A stretch of 64,000 nt of DNA from Aphis gossypii (taxonomy: Eukaryota; Arthropoda; Insecta; Hemiptera; Aphididae). The notes under the pieces are model-generated. The model did not search any database. It had not been told where the DNA came from and saw only the letters and a list, made by a program, of their open reading frames with translations. Within the stretch, counting starts at the first letter, position 1, and each line of letters starts with the position of its first letter. The position numbers and the translations under genes were made by a program. Where the stretch lies: the NCBI RefSeq assembly GCF_020184175.1, contig NW_026083054.1, positions 1 to 64,000 on the forward strand, written 5' to 3'. Shown piece by piece: positions 1-10,200 of this stretch.

Positions 1-29
1 AACAGAAAAGCACACAATTCTATATTCAA

Positions 30-957
30 GATACAGTTCACATTGGTACTAAACTTAGAACAAGATTATTAAAACTAACATAGTCTTACCAATTGGTAAC
101 TATACAATATCCGTTTCACACATGAAAATATTATTAGAAACATTTTCAAAGGACAAACACCTTTTAACATTAAGCGATCTTATTCCAGAAGATAAGATGA
201 ACTTTCGATCTGCAGAAAAAATATGCTCTCCTGTAGTACAAGAAATGTTGAAACATGTGCCACAAAGCCTAGGAACTATATGTTTTCTAGAAACCATGAA
301 CAATATACTTTCCTCTTTTTTAGATAAATCTTTAACTGTAGAAGACAGAATTTATAGAATATGGCGTAGTGTTTACTTCCTGAGGATATGGAGGTACTCA
401 ATTTTGAAGAATAAAGAATACAGCTTAAAAGATAATTTTATTACTACTAATGCCTATTCATGTATTGAACTTAACGCATTATCTTTAATCCTACTGGTAA
501 AAAAAATTCAGAGACAGCACTTATTGCCTAAGACCATATATGTTCATTCCTTGGCACTTTAGTAGTCAGACATGTGAGGAGTTATTTAGAACCACAAGAT
601 CAATGACGTCCACCTTTTCAACAGTGGTTACCTAACCTAACCTAACCTAACCATGAAAGACATTTTACAACGATTAACAAGAATAGAATTATTGAATATG
701 ATACAAAACGATCTTCATGAAGACCACCAAAATATACTTCAGAGCCCAAATCCTTCTCATTCAGATGATATACCAAGTCAGCTGAATCCATCTCAAAGTA
801 CATACAATTTTCCTCGCTACAAGAAACACAGTAGAAATTTTATAAACAATACTAAACTCCAAACAACAGTAACATTTGAAACAAATGTGATATAAAAAAA
901 TAGAAGATATACTTGCTGCATCATTAAATGATGCTAAACTTTCAGCTACAAACTTGG
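30..957 (+). pseudogene. Decayed transposase-like gene, 5' part
   Basis: Coding similarity is spread over shifted frames. One frame runs from about 30 to 74, shifts in an A run, and continues through 122-562. Another shift follows before 563-628, which encodes a Cys-containing SQTCEELFRTTRSMTSTFS motif. A run of CCTAA repeats interrupts it, and coding resumes at 653-892, with one more shift to reach 957, where a plausible donor (G|GTAATT) lies. From memory, the order (an LTLSD segment, an RIWRSVYFLRIWR segment, NAYSCIELNA, then SQTCEELFRTTRSM) matches a multicopy arthropod protein family that is probably transposon-derived. I cannot name the family safely. The right-hand part of the same gene lies beyond the Polinton at 30461. 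At least four frame breaks argue against function. Confidence 0.6.
631..652. repeat. Interstitial insect telomere-type repeat (CCTAA)n
   Basis: Four exact tandem CCTAA units plus CC lie between two coding fragments of the decayed gene. CCTAA is the complement of TTAGG, the canonical arthropod telomere unit. The run sits where coding sequence should be continuous, which suggests insertion, for example during repair of a break. Confidence 0.8.
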
Positions 958-1035
958 GTAATTTTTTAAATAAAAATAGTTGTTTTTTAGGTTAACCAAA
1001 TAATAAAACCTATATCTTTTTTGTTTTTGTTTTAG

Positions 1036-1310
1036 GAATTATAATGTATGAAATATCATCTGAAATGCCAGAATATTTAACCAACTATGAAAAAATTGAT
1101 ACAGACATTCAAATAGACAGCTATGATTACGATATTCAAGAAACTGGTAATTCACAAAAATCTACTTCAACAGACAGTTCACCAATAGAAAATATATCAG
1201 ATGAGGTATGCAAAGATTTATGTAATATATCAGAATTTGGAAATTTTGGCAATGATCTACTTCTCAAAAATTTCTCAAGCTGTAAAAATTTTATAAACTC
1301 AATTAATAAC
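1036..1310 (+). pseudogene. Exon of the decayed gene, cut by the Polinton
   Basis: An acceptor (TTTTAG at 1030-1035) opens an acidic, Ser/Asn-rich coding exon. Its last two codons before the element, AAT AAC at 1305-1310, are the 6-bp target duplication. The reading frame runs past the junction only into the inverted repeat, where it stops at TAG. The continuation in the same frame starts at 30461, just after the right end of the Polinton, so the insertion is clean and in phase with the target codons. The protein segment is low complexity and has no recognisable domain. Confidence 0.6.
1305..1310. repeat. Polinton target-site duplication, left copy
   Basis: AATAAC immediately precedes the first base of the inverted repeat. 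The same six bases follow the last base of the right repeat at 30461-30466. Six-base duplications are the rule for Polinton/Maverick elements. Confidence 0.9.
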
Positions 1311-2136
1311 AGTAGTATGAAATAGCCGATTCTGGATCCCCCCCGCTTCATCCCCCCGCCATCCTCTGTGAACCCCCTAAACCCTCCCCCTCCCCCACCT
1401 TCCCATCCTATGTACGTCACGTGAATCGGTCGAACCCTCCCCCTCCCCCACCTTCCCATCCTATGTACGTCACGTGAATCGGTCGAACCCTCCCCCTCCC
1501 CCACCTTCCCATCCTATGTACGTCACGTGAATCGGTCGAACCCTCCCCCTCCCCCACCTTCCCATCCTATGTACGTCACGTGAATCGGTCGAACCCTCCC
1601 CCCCCACCTTCCCAGCCTATGTACGTCACAGAACCCAGGCCTCCCCCAAGTCCCAGCCTGTGTACGTCACGCGGCCGGCCAACGCGGCCCACTGTACGCC
1701 GCCGAACCCCCTAAACCCTCCCCCTCACCCAAATTCCCGGTCTACGTACGTCACGCGGATGGCCCCGGCCGCGGACCGCCGGTGGCCGGCCGCCGCCGCC
1801 GCCCTAACCCGGCCCACGCGCGTCACGGGGTCCCGCCGTCCCCCGCATGCGGCTCCCCGCCATGGTATATACTTTTCGTATACTGTGTATATACTCTATA
1901 CAGTATAGTATATACTTTTCATATACTATGTATATACTCTATATAGAGTATATAGTATATACTTTATATATATTAGTATATACTCTATATAGAGTATATA
2001 GTATATACTTAATATATATATAAAGTATATATATTGTATATATATACATACATATTATTATATCACATTTGTTTATTTGTATACGCCTACTCATAATATA
2101 TCTTTATTATCATTGATATGGAATGTGTTTATCAGG
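1311..2136 (+). repeat. Polinton left terminal inverted repeat
   Basis: This 826-bp segment matches the complement of 29680-30460 and diverges from it after ATCAGG at 2136. The outer 300 bp are C-rich on this strand with 53-bp tandem units. A very GC-rich core follows (about 1660-1860), then a block of TATAC/GTATA palindromes (about 1863-2050). An 82-codon open frame at 1660-1908 recurs in both repeats with one visible substitution, but it looks like chance coding in GC-rich DNA. Confidence 0.92.
1380..1615. repeat. 53-bp tandem repeats inside the left inverted repeat
   Basis: A unit of 53 bp recurs about four times, the last copy shortened. Each unit joins a pyrimidine-rich stretch (CCCTCCCCCTCCCCC) to CCTATGTACGTCACGTGAATC. 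The second part holds overlapping TACGTCA (CRE-like) and CACGTG (E-box) hexamers. The spacing was measured from the recurring GTGAATC at 1421 and 1474. Confidence 0.85.
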
Positions 2137-2205
2137 CGACGGAACATCCTATATTCCTATACGTATACATATAATATATACTATACAATATATGTATTAT
2201 ATATG

Positions 2206-2379
2206 TATATATAATAATGTTAACTGGGGGACGGGGTGGACGAGTGGGTTAAGGCGTCGGTTATAACGCGTGACTTATCATATACTATTACTGTATCATG
2301 CTATATGATAAGTCACTCGTTATAACCGACGCCTTAAACCCTCGTCCACCCCGTCCCCCAGTTAACATTATTATATATA
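2206..2379. repeat. Inverted repeat with tRNA-like arms
   Basis: Arms at 2206-2284 and 2302-2379 are near-perfect complements (a mismatch and a small length difference) around a 17-nt loop. Each arm carries GGGTGGACGAGTGGGTTAAG followed by GCGTCGG. This resembles the acceptor and D-arm of a class II tRNA (Ser or Leu), including a box A-like TGGACGAGTGGG. No anticodon arm, variable arm or T-arm follows, so it is not a tRNA gene. It could be a foldback element or a snap-back copy of a tRNA fragment. It lies between the Polinton inverted repeat and the nested retroelement. Confidence 0.75.
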
Positions 2380-2574
2380 TTATATACGTTTACACATTAT
2401 AATTATATTTTTATTAATTATATCATCGGAAAGTGTTTTATTATCAGGCTGGGCAACCTATACTCTAGAATATGCTTAATATACAGATTTTATCGGTAGG
2501 TAATATTAAATAATATTTATGTTTTAGTAAATACTTTCGCTACATATTAGCGCGTACCGCGGATGATCTATTAA

Positions 2575-2578
2575 CTAA
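2575..2578. repeat. Retroelement target duplication CTAA, left copy
   Basis: CTAA directly precedes the TGTTG start of the 5' LTR, and the same bases follow the 3' LTR at 13347-13350. Confidence 0.85.
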
Positions 2579-2883
2579 TGTTGTATGTGGCATTTAATAA
2601 TTAAATAAATAAATAAATTGTATGTGCCAACAAATAATAATAGAAAAACGTTACTTCTTTGTTTAAATTGCGTAATATTAGGCCAATGAAGCAAATGAGC
2701 TGAGGCAGCACATTGTAAAATAATATTTAAGGACGTAAGCACCACAGAATAGGGACAGTGCGGGTTTCGAGTGAGAGACGGCACACGTTCTTATTTTTGT
2801 GTGTGTGTATAATAAAGAAATCCAAAATAGTGTGAATTGTTCTTTAATCTTTTTGTGTACCATCGAGATATAGGTATACTACA
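2579..2883 (+). repeat. 5' LTR
   Basis: A 305-bp direct repeat beginning TGTTGTATG and ending ATACTACA. It contains an AATAAA polyadenylation signal at 2811-2816, just after a short TG run. I found no difference from the 3' copy. Confidence 0.92.
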
Positions 2884-2884
2884 G

Positions 2885-2897
2885 TGGCGCCCAACGT
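2885..2897 (+). other. Primer-binding site, tRNA-Lys type
   Basis: TGGCGCCCAACGT begins two bases after the LTR end. TGGCGCCC is complementary to the 3' end of tRNA-Lys and is the primer site of Drosophila gypsy and lentiviruses, which supports the family assignment. Confidence 0.75.
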
Positions 2898-3498
2898 CAT
2901 TCGTAATCCACTACCCGAATTTCTATTGAACACTTGTGTTTTTGTGTTTTTGTTTTTTTTTGTGTAGATTAAATACAAGTCATTTTTGTGTGTTTTACTT
3001 TCATACATATCGCGTTTTGAACCTTTTTTTTTGAATTCTCACGGCAGGAAGACTACGACCAATTGGGATCATTTTGGTGTTTTACGCACTCGAGGTGAAT
3101 ATTTGTATTTGGTTATAATTGATATATACGTGATATATTTTTATTTTTTTTTTTTTCGTTTATCAATATAACATATATATATATATTTATTTATTTATTT
3201 TTTTTTTGATTTATTATTAGCGTTAATTAATTATATTTTAATTTTTAGTAAGGGTAGTAATTATTTAATTAGTGTATAATTTAATATAATTAATCTAGTA
3301 GTATAAATTGGCTGTATAAACACTCCAAATAAATTTTTCTAACAATATATTTTACTAACTCAATATTTCGGAATTTCAAAAATGTTATAATTTAAGTATA
3401 TAATTTTAGTTAAAAGTAATTAATTAAAGTTAACACATTTTATATGACCAGGTATAGATATAGGATTATTTAAACTAAGTTTTCTAATTTACAGTTTA
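2898..3498 (+). other. Untranslated leader of the retroelement
   Basis: About 600 bp of T-rich then AT-rich DNA between the primer site and gag. I see no open frame of note. TTTACAG just before the gag start (about 3488-3494) could serve as a splice acceptor. Packaging signals would be expected here but cannot be recognised by eye. Confidence 0.5.
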
Positions 3499-5430
3499 AT
3501 GAGTCAACTTAAAGACCCTAGATCGGATCTTTCTATTACGATAAATACGGCAACAGATATCTATACTCTCAAAAAACCATTTCTTATTCAATATTGCGAA
3601 AATAAAAATCTAAAATCTACTGGAACTACTGCCGAATTAAGAGCTAGACTAAGTAGATATTTAAGAGGAGCTATAACTTTGGAAGACGTGGATGATTCTT
3701 TAGACGTTGAAAAACGTAATATAATTCTTAATAATTCGATCACTAATAAAATTGATTTAAAAAATTTACTTAAAGACGCTGAGCTATCCGATTCAAGTCC
3801 CGATAAAATAGACAACAATAAAAGCTCACCAGCTACTTACTCAACATCATTAGCTCTATACGACAACTTAAACAATAGTTTAAATTCTTTTTCAAATAGA
3901 GTTGGAAAAATCTTAGAAAATTCAAACACACCTGGTAATAACTCTCAAGATCAAAGCACCCAATTTTACCAAAATACCTTAATACATCTTGAGGATTCTA
4001 TTAATTCTCCCGAAAACTTAAAACACATATATCAGGAAATAGGGCTCAACAAAAATAACTCAACTAATAATCAAGCTAACCCTAATTTAAACACTAACTC
4101 TATTCTACCCCAACCAATTGCACCGAGCAAAAGAAGAATGAATGAAAAAACTCTAATGATTAAACCTGATAATTTCACTGGGACCGAGGACGTTAGGAAA
4201 TTTTTTAAGCAATATAATAAGATTAGTGACATTAATGAATGGAATGAAAATGATAAACTAAAATATTTTTCAATTTTTGTAAAAGGCACAGCCAATACCT
4301 TTTTAGAAAATCTTGAAGACCAAAAAGATAATTGGTCATGGAAAGAATTAGAGGAAATTTTTTTAAATGAATTTCAACCTATAGGACATGACACTATATT
4401 GCAAATGAAACTAGAAAAACGTAGACAAGGGGAAAAGGAATCTACCACAAGTTTCTTAGCTGAAATAGAAAGTTTATGTAGGCAGGTAAATAACCACATG
4501 AGTGAAAAAGATATTTGTGGATATATTTTAAAAGGTTTAAAGGATAACATTTTACAATCTATTTCGATGCAAGACAATAATAGCTTAAAAAAATTAAAAG
4601 AAAATTTAAAAAAATATGAACTGATGCAGTTTAGGATAAAAAATAAAAAAGATGATATGAGTGAATATACAGAAATTCTAAATGAACAAGTATTACAATT
4701 AAACCTAAAAACAAAAGATATAGAAATAGAGAATAATGAATTGAGAAGGCAAATAAATGACAGTTTTTCTAGAGATCGAGAGAATAAAATAAATATAAAC
4801 AAATTAAGTAACGAAATACAAAAAATAAATTTATTAGGAAAAAGATCGGTATATTTTGATGACAAAAATGAACAAAAAAATAATAATCGTGATTACAATG
4901 AAAACAGAGGACGAAATTACAATAGGAAAAGAGACTTCTACAATGATAAACGTGAGCACCGAAATAACAGTCCATACCCGTATAGGAGAAATGATAGCGA
5001 AGAGAGAAATTATAATAAAAGAGATAATAGTCCTTACCCCTCTAGGTTGTATAATAGATACTCTAGAGATAATAGCAAAGACAACAATTACAATAGAGAC
5101 AGATCATATTCAAGAGAAAGAAAGAAAAATTATGATAGTTCTAGGGAAAGTAGTAGAGATAGAAGTTATGACAGAGATTTTATAACGTATAAACACAGAA
5201 ATGATAAAGACAGGGAAATAAGAGGAAATTATAAACAGCGTAGTAAGAACAACAACGAAGAAAAACGGTACTCAAAATACCGGCAATACAGCAGAGAGAA
5301 TAGTCGAGAAAGAGTACCTGGAAAATATAGAGAAGACCGCTATGCGAAAGAATCTGAAAGAGTTACTTGCTATAGGTGTAACGAGCGAGGACACTATGCG
5401 GATAATTGTAAAATGCCAAAAAACGATTAG
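3499..5430 (+). CDS. gag: Gag polyprotein of the nested retroelement
   Basis: The open frame encodes 643 residues, starts at ATG and is intact. Residues about 25-60 resemble a SAP-like DNA-binding fold (a GTTAELRARL pattern). Residues about 220-375 match the retrotransposon gag capsid core (WNENDKLKYF and FLNEFQPIG-type motifs). A region rich in Arg, Ser, Asp, Asn and Tyr follows (about 470-620). One CCHC zinc knuckle, CYRCNERGHYADNC, lies close to the C-terminus and would bind genomic RNA. The protein should form the core particle. The next reading frame starts about 120 bp downstream, so gag and pol do not overlap in this copy. Confidence 0.9.
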   Translation: MSQLKDPRSDLSITINTATDIYTLKKPFLIQYCENKNLKSTGTTAELRARLSRYLRGAITLEDVDDSLDVEKRNIILNNSITNKIDLKNLLKDAELSDSSPDKIDNNKSSPATYSTSLALYDNLNNSLNSFSNRVGKILENSNTPGNNSQDQSTQFYQNTLIHLEDSINSPENLKHIYQEIGLNKNNSTNNQANPNLNTNSILPQPIAPSKRRMNEKTLMIKPDNFTGTEDVRKFFKQYNKISDINEWNENDKLKYFSIFVKGTANTFLENLEDQKDNWSWKELEEIFLNEFQPIGHDTILQMKLEKRRQGEKESTTSFLAEIESLCRQVNNHMSEKDICGYILKGLKDNILQSISMQDNNSLKKLKENLKKYELMQFRIKNKKDDMSEYTEILNEQVLQLNLKTKDIEIENNELRRQINDSFSRDRENKININKLSNEIQKINLLGKRSVYFDDKNEQKNNNRDYNENRGRNYNRKRDFYNDKREHRNNSPYPYRRNDSEERNYNKRDNSPYPSRLYNRYSRDNSKDNNYNRDRSYSRERKKNYDSSRESSRDRSYDRDFITYKHRNDKDREIRGNYKQRSKNNNEEKRYSKYRQYSRENSRERVPGKYREDRYAKESERVTCYRCNERGHYADNCKMPKND

Positions 5431-5550
5431 GGTCCGAGTTAGGAAAAAAATCGGATCAGCTAACTCGGATAAACACTTATGAACTAAATATATAACATAT
5501 AATGAAATAAAAGGAATAGAGAAAAATAATTATATACATTTTATTAAAAA

Positions 5551-6769
5551 ATGGTACGACCACAAATTAATAAAACTATTGTTAATCAAAACCTAGATAT
5601 AAACGAGACAGAAATTGAAAACATGTATTTAAAAAATAACCCAGAACCAGAGTCAGAATTTCAAAATTTCTTACTCAGCAATAATGCGAATGCTACTCGA
5701 GCGTGTGACTATTTAGAAGTAACCGAGATATTTTTTCACTAGACAAAACTTGGGCAATAGGCCACTGCGTCAGCAAATGTCTCACGATGTCCCAGGGAAT
5801 AGCGTTAAAATTTAAAAACAAATTTAATATATAAAACAATTAATTAATCAAAATAAAAATATTAACGAAATAGCTTACCTAAAAACAGACGATCAATGGT
5901 TATTATATCTGATTACAAAAAATAATTTTAATGACAAACCTAAGTATTCTAATATTTTCAAAACTCTAGAAAATACAAAACAATTTTGCATAGATAATAA
6001 AATAAAAAAATTAGCGTTGCCTAAAATATGCTCAGGCATAGACAATAAAAAATGGGATATCATTTCTAATATGATCAAATTTATATTTCAAAATACCTTT
6101 ATAAAAATTAAAATCCTATCACTACCCGAAGGTAAAGATGACAACCTTTTACAAAACTATGAAAACATATATCCTATCTATGACAACAAAAATAACAGCT
6201 CAGCAATTGAAAAAAATAAAAGGAAAGACATATACATAAGTAACTCTAATAACTCTATTAACAATGAACCAAAAAATATTAATAAACATGTCTGCACCTG
6301 TGTAGACAAACATTACAATACAAGAGTATTATCAATAATAGTAGAACATGAAGGTATTGAAAAATACGCAATAATTGACACCGGATCTAATATTTCTTGC
6401 ATAGATATATCTTTAATTAATGATATAGAACTCGTTAAAAATGAGGAAGATATTGTTATAACAGGAGCAGATAATACCAAATTAGAACAATTAGGCAAAA
6501 TAAAATTAGTGGTCAAAATAAATGGAAACATATACTCTATTAATGCGTACGTAATCAAAGGATTGAACTGCAAAATACTATTGGGAAACGATTTCAACAT
6601 AAAAAATAACTTAATCATTAATTTTAAAGATAAAAATTTAGAATTAAATAACAATATCTTAATACCTATGGATAAACTATGGTACAATTATAACACACAA
6701 AGCAATAACAATAATATAGGAACAGAATATGATATAACAAACATAAACTATGACAACAAAAATATATAG
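5551..6769 (+). pseudogene. pol: Pol, N-terminal and protease part (broken)
   Basis: A first piece, 5551-5742, ends at a stop. Intervening sequence is split between frames, and 6017-6769 is open for 250 codons. The long piece contains the retropepsin active-site motif DTGS (in IIDTGSNISCID, about residue 120), followed by the hydrophobic flap and a C-terminal LLGNDF segment, as in gypsy proteases. The normal protein would be the front of one long pol polyprotein. At least two frame breaks separate the pieces, and more lie between 6769 and about 7145. Confidence 0.75.
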
Positions 6770-7144
6770 GAAAAATTGTATCAAATTACAATATAAATAT
6801 TCCACCGAAAAATAAAATAAATATTAAAAACTTCGACATAAACACAAATATAATAGACACAAATTACGTAATAGAACCAATTGAACGATTAAGCAAAAAC
6901 AAGCTTCTAACCTTAGAATCATTCAGTGTAATAATAAAGACGGTATAACTCTTTACAATTTTTCAAATCTTTACAGTAATATTCCCACAGGAATGACAAT
7001 AGCAAATATCGTAAAAACAAATACGCCAAAAATTAAAAAAGAATTAGTAGAAAAAAATATAAAAACAATGTATACCACTAAGCAAAAACACTATGATAAC
7101 GAAAATATTAATGAAGTCACCGATAAACAAGGAAACGTAATCAA

Positions 7145-8752
7145 AATTCTCAAGAATTAAATAACGAACAACGTAAAGAAGCCCTTAAACTAATTAATAA
7201 CTATAAACACTTATTCACTTCAGACCCACTAGATATAAATTGTGCTAACATAGAACCATGCGAAATTAAATTAAAATCAGATAAACCTATATTTCAGCCA
7301 CCATTTAGAGTTTCCCCGGCACAAAGAGAAAAATTAAAAATATTAATTGACCAAATGATAGACGCGGACATTATTGAACCAAGTAGAAGTAGTTACGCTG
7401 CGCCCGTTTTCTTAATTCCAAAAAAAGAAAAGGGGGAATACCGATTCTTGGTAGACTACAGAAAATTGAACAACGAGACTGTAGCTGACAAACACCCAAT
7501 ACCACGATCACAAGACCTTTTTAGAAGTTTAGAAGGAGCTAAATACTACTCTTCTATCGACATGGCTCAGGGTTATTTTCAAATACCAATAAAACAAGAA
7601 GACCAAGATAAGACAGGATTTATTACAGATTTTGGACTATTTAATTTTAAAAGGATACCGCAAGGATTTAAAAACTCAGCTCCAATATTTCAAAGAATCA
7701 TTAACAACGTGTTTAGCGACTATTTGTATAAAACCATGATAGCGTATCTTGATGATATATGTTGTTTTGGAAACAGTTTTAAAGAAGCATTAATTAGATT
7801 AGAACAAATTTTTATTAGACTAGAAGAAACCGGCTTAAAATTAAAAACAAACAAATGCACCTTTTTAAAATCAGAAATCGAATTACTTGGCCACACAGTC
7901 TCAAACATTGGACTAAAACCTCTCGGAAAGAACACTGAAGCAATTGTGAAATTTCCAATACCACAAAAAATTAAAGATGTACGAGCGTTTGTTGGGCTCA
8001 CTAGTTATTACAGAAAATATATTAAAGATTTCGCAAAAATTGCAAGTCCTTTAACTAATTTGACAAAAAAAGAAAATAAATTTATTTGGGGAAACGAACA
8101 AGAAATATCTTTTGAGACTTTAAAAAAGGCAATAACAACGGCACCGGTTATGGCACATTTCAAAGACGGTTATCCTGTTTTTGTTACCACAGACGCCTCA
8201 TTAGAGGGACTATCTGGAATACTCGAACAGGAAGATGAAAACGGAAAAAGACACCCGATTAGTTACGCGTCTAGGAAATTGAAAGGGGGTGAAAGAAATT
8301 TCACCACTACGGAATTAGAAATGTCGGCTGTAGTATTTGCAACTAATTACTTTAGAGAATACCTTATAGGAAGGAAAATAACAGTCTTTAGTGACCACTC
8401 AAGCCTACAATTCTATAAAACCATGAAGAACCCATCTTCCAGAATAACTAAATTTATTTTTAAGTTATTAGAATTTGACCTAGAAATAAAACATCGCCCT
8501 GGCTCATGGAACACGGCGGCAGATTGTCTCTCACGTTACCCCGTTTATACAACAAAAATAACAGATATACTAAATGAGAACGATAAAAACAAAATTAATG
8601 CTAACTCTACAGATTTCGAAATTAATTCCGACAATATAAAACCTGAGACATTAAAAACACAACAGTCAGAAGACGAATTTTGCAACGGTATAATTTTATC
8701 ATTACGTGGAGATAAAAAAAATAAATTTTATAAAAAATCTAGAAAAATATAA
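7145..8752 (+). pseudogene. pol: Pol, reverse transcriptase and RNase H part
   Basis: The frame is open from about 7145, with the first ATG at 7355. Reverse transcriptase motifs are in order: PIPRSQDLF, DMAQGYFQIPI, IPQGFKNSAP and the catalytic YLDDI near 7750. The connection region and RNase H follow, with TTDASLEG (about 8180), TELEMSAVVFA and the terminal DHSSLQF region. The catalytic residues appear intact. The frame ends at 8752 with a frame break before the integrase. This domain alone could be active, but it is disconnected from the protease and integrase. Confidence 0.85.
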
Positions 8753-9900
8753 TAAAACAGGAACTACTATATTTTAAAAATTGGTCACCTCACGGAGTAA
8801 ATAACTTGTTAGTAATACCAAAAAACTTGACTAACACTATTATAAAATCTTACCACGAATCAGTTTTTAGCGGACACTTCGGAATTACAAAAACCTTAGC
8901 TAAATTAAAAAACAAAAATATTATTGGCCCACAATAATAAAAGACACTACAAATTTTATAAAAACATGCATTTCTTGTCAAAAGATTAAAAATCCAATAG
9001 GCAAAGGCCACGGTTTACTACAACCAATACCCTTACTTTCAGGAAAGCCAATGCAAAGACTAACATTCGATTATTTAGGACCGTTACCCGCTTCTAGGGG
9101 GAAAAAATACCTCATTGTTGCTACCTGTAACGCCACAAAAATGGCTTTCGCAAAGGCTGTTTCAAATGCAAACGGAGCAGCAACAATAAGTTTTCTAATG
9201 GACTTAATAACTTCTTACGGAGTACCTAAATATTTTTGTAGCGATAGGGGTACCCATTTCAAAAACAAAGAGGTAGACTATGCCTGTAAAAAATTAGGCA
9301 TAACGCAAATTTTCTCTAGTGCGTATCATCCACAGACACAAGGTATGACCGAACTTATGAACAAAATCATCTGTAATAGTTTATCACATTATGTAAACGA
9401 AAATCAAAAAGACTGGTCATTATATTATAAAATGATCATTTTTGCCTATAATACTAGCCCAAGTTCGAGATTAAAAGTAAGCCCATTTTATTTACTTCAC
9501 GGTATAGAAGCAACCCAACCTATAGATAATAAATTAACTACGGAAGACGAGTTGTTTGACTTTACTAAAGCACTAAAGCAACTTCAGAAAATTAGAGACA
9601 CTATTCCCAAAATTGTCGAAAAAGAACAAGCTGTTCAGAAAAAACAATATGACATAAGTCACAAAAATATTTATTTCAAACCGGGACAAAAAGTATTAAT
9701 AAAATTCGATTTCAACGAAAAAGATAAATCAAAGAAATTAGCTAACAAATATAGAGGTCCTTTTACTATTATTGAAAAAATATCTGATGTAAATTACAAA
9801 GTAGATTTAATTTTAAAGGGAAAAAAACCATAGATATCATACACGTGCAAAGAATAAAACCTTTTTATGAAACAGAAGTATCAAACACAGAGGAAAATAA
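8753..9900 (+). pseudogene. pol: Pol, integrase part (broken)
   Basis: The zinc-binding start (HES...GHFGITKTLAKLK, about 8850-8935) ends at two adjacent stops near 8936. The frame then shifts, and 8943-9833 encodes the second half of the HHCC finger (CISCQK) and a catalytic core with all three acidic residues: D in TFDYLGP, D in CSDRGTHF and E in QGMTELMNK. A last shift in an A run near 9826 separates the final 27 or so codons, which end at TAA about 9910. The integrase is therefore cut at both ends. Confidence 0.8.
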
Positions 9901-10200
9901 TATACCTTAATTTAACAAACCAAAAACTAAATTGCTGACAATAGTCTTTAAAAATTAAAACCTTATACAGCATTTTAGCGTTTTAATATAGTAAATTTTT
10001 CATTGTAGTAAACTTTAGTTATAAGTACTGTAAGGAAACTAGTATAAGTTATAAAAATAATTAATACCAAAAAAAAAAAAATATACTTATATTATAACAA
10101 TATTTTCTGATGTACTCAGGTATATTATAATTGTATATAGGTGATCGTTTAACATACGGAGCAATAGAAAATTATTTTATAATTATGTTTAATTAAGTCT

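Noticed and set aside
1660..1908. 82-codon frame present in both Polinton inverted repeats (also 29925-30173)
   Set aside because: It reads GC-rich repeat sequence and TATAC palindromes, has odd composition, and recurs only because the repeats are copies of each other.
2220..2365. Possible tRNA gene
   Set aside because: Only acceptor and D-arm resemblance is present, followed by the inverse copy. Anticodon, variable and T arms are missing.
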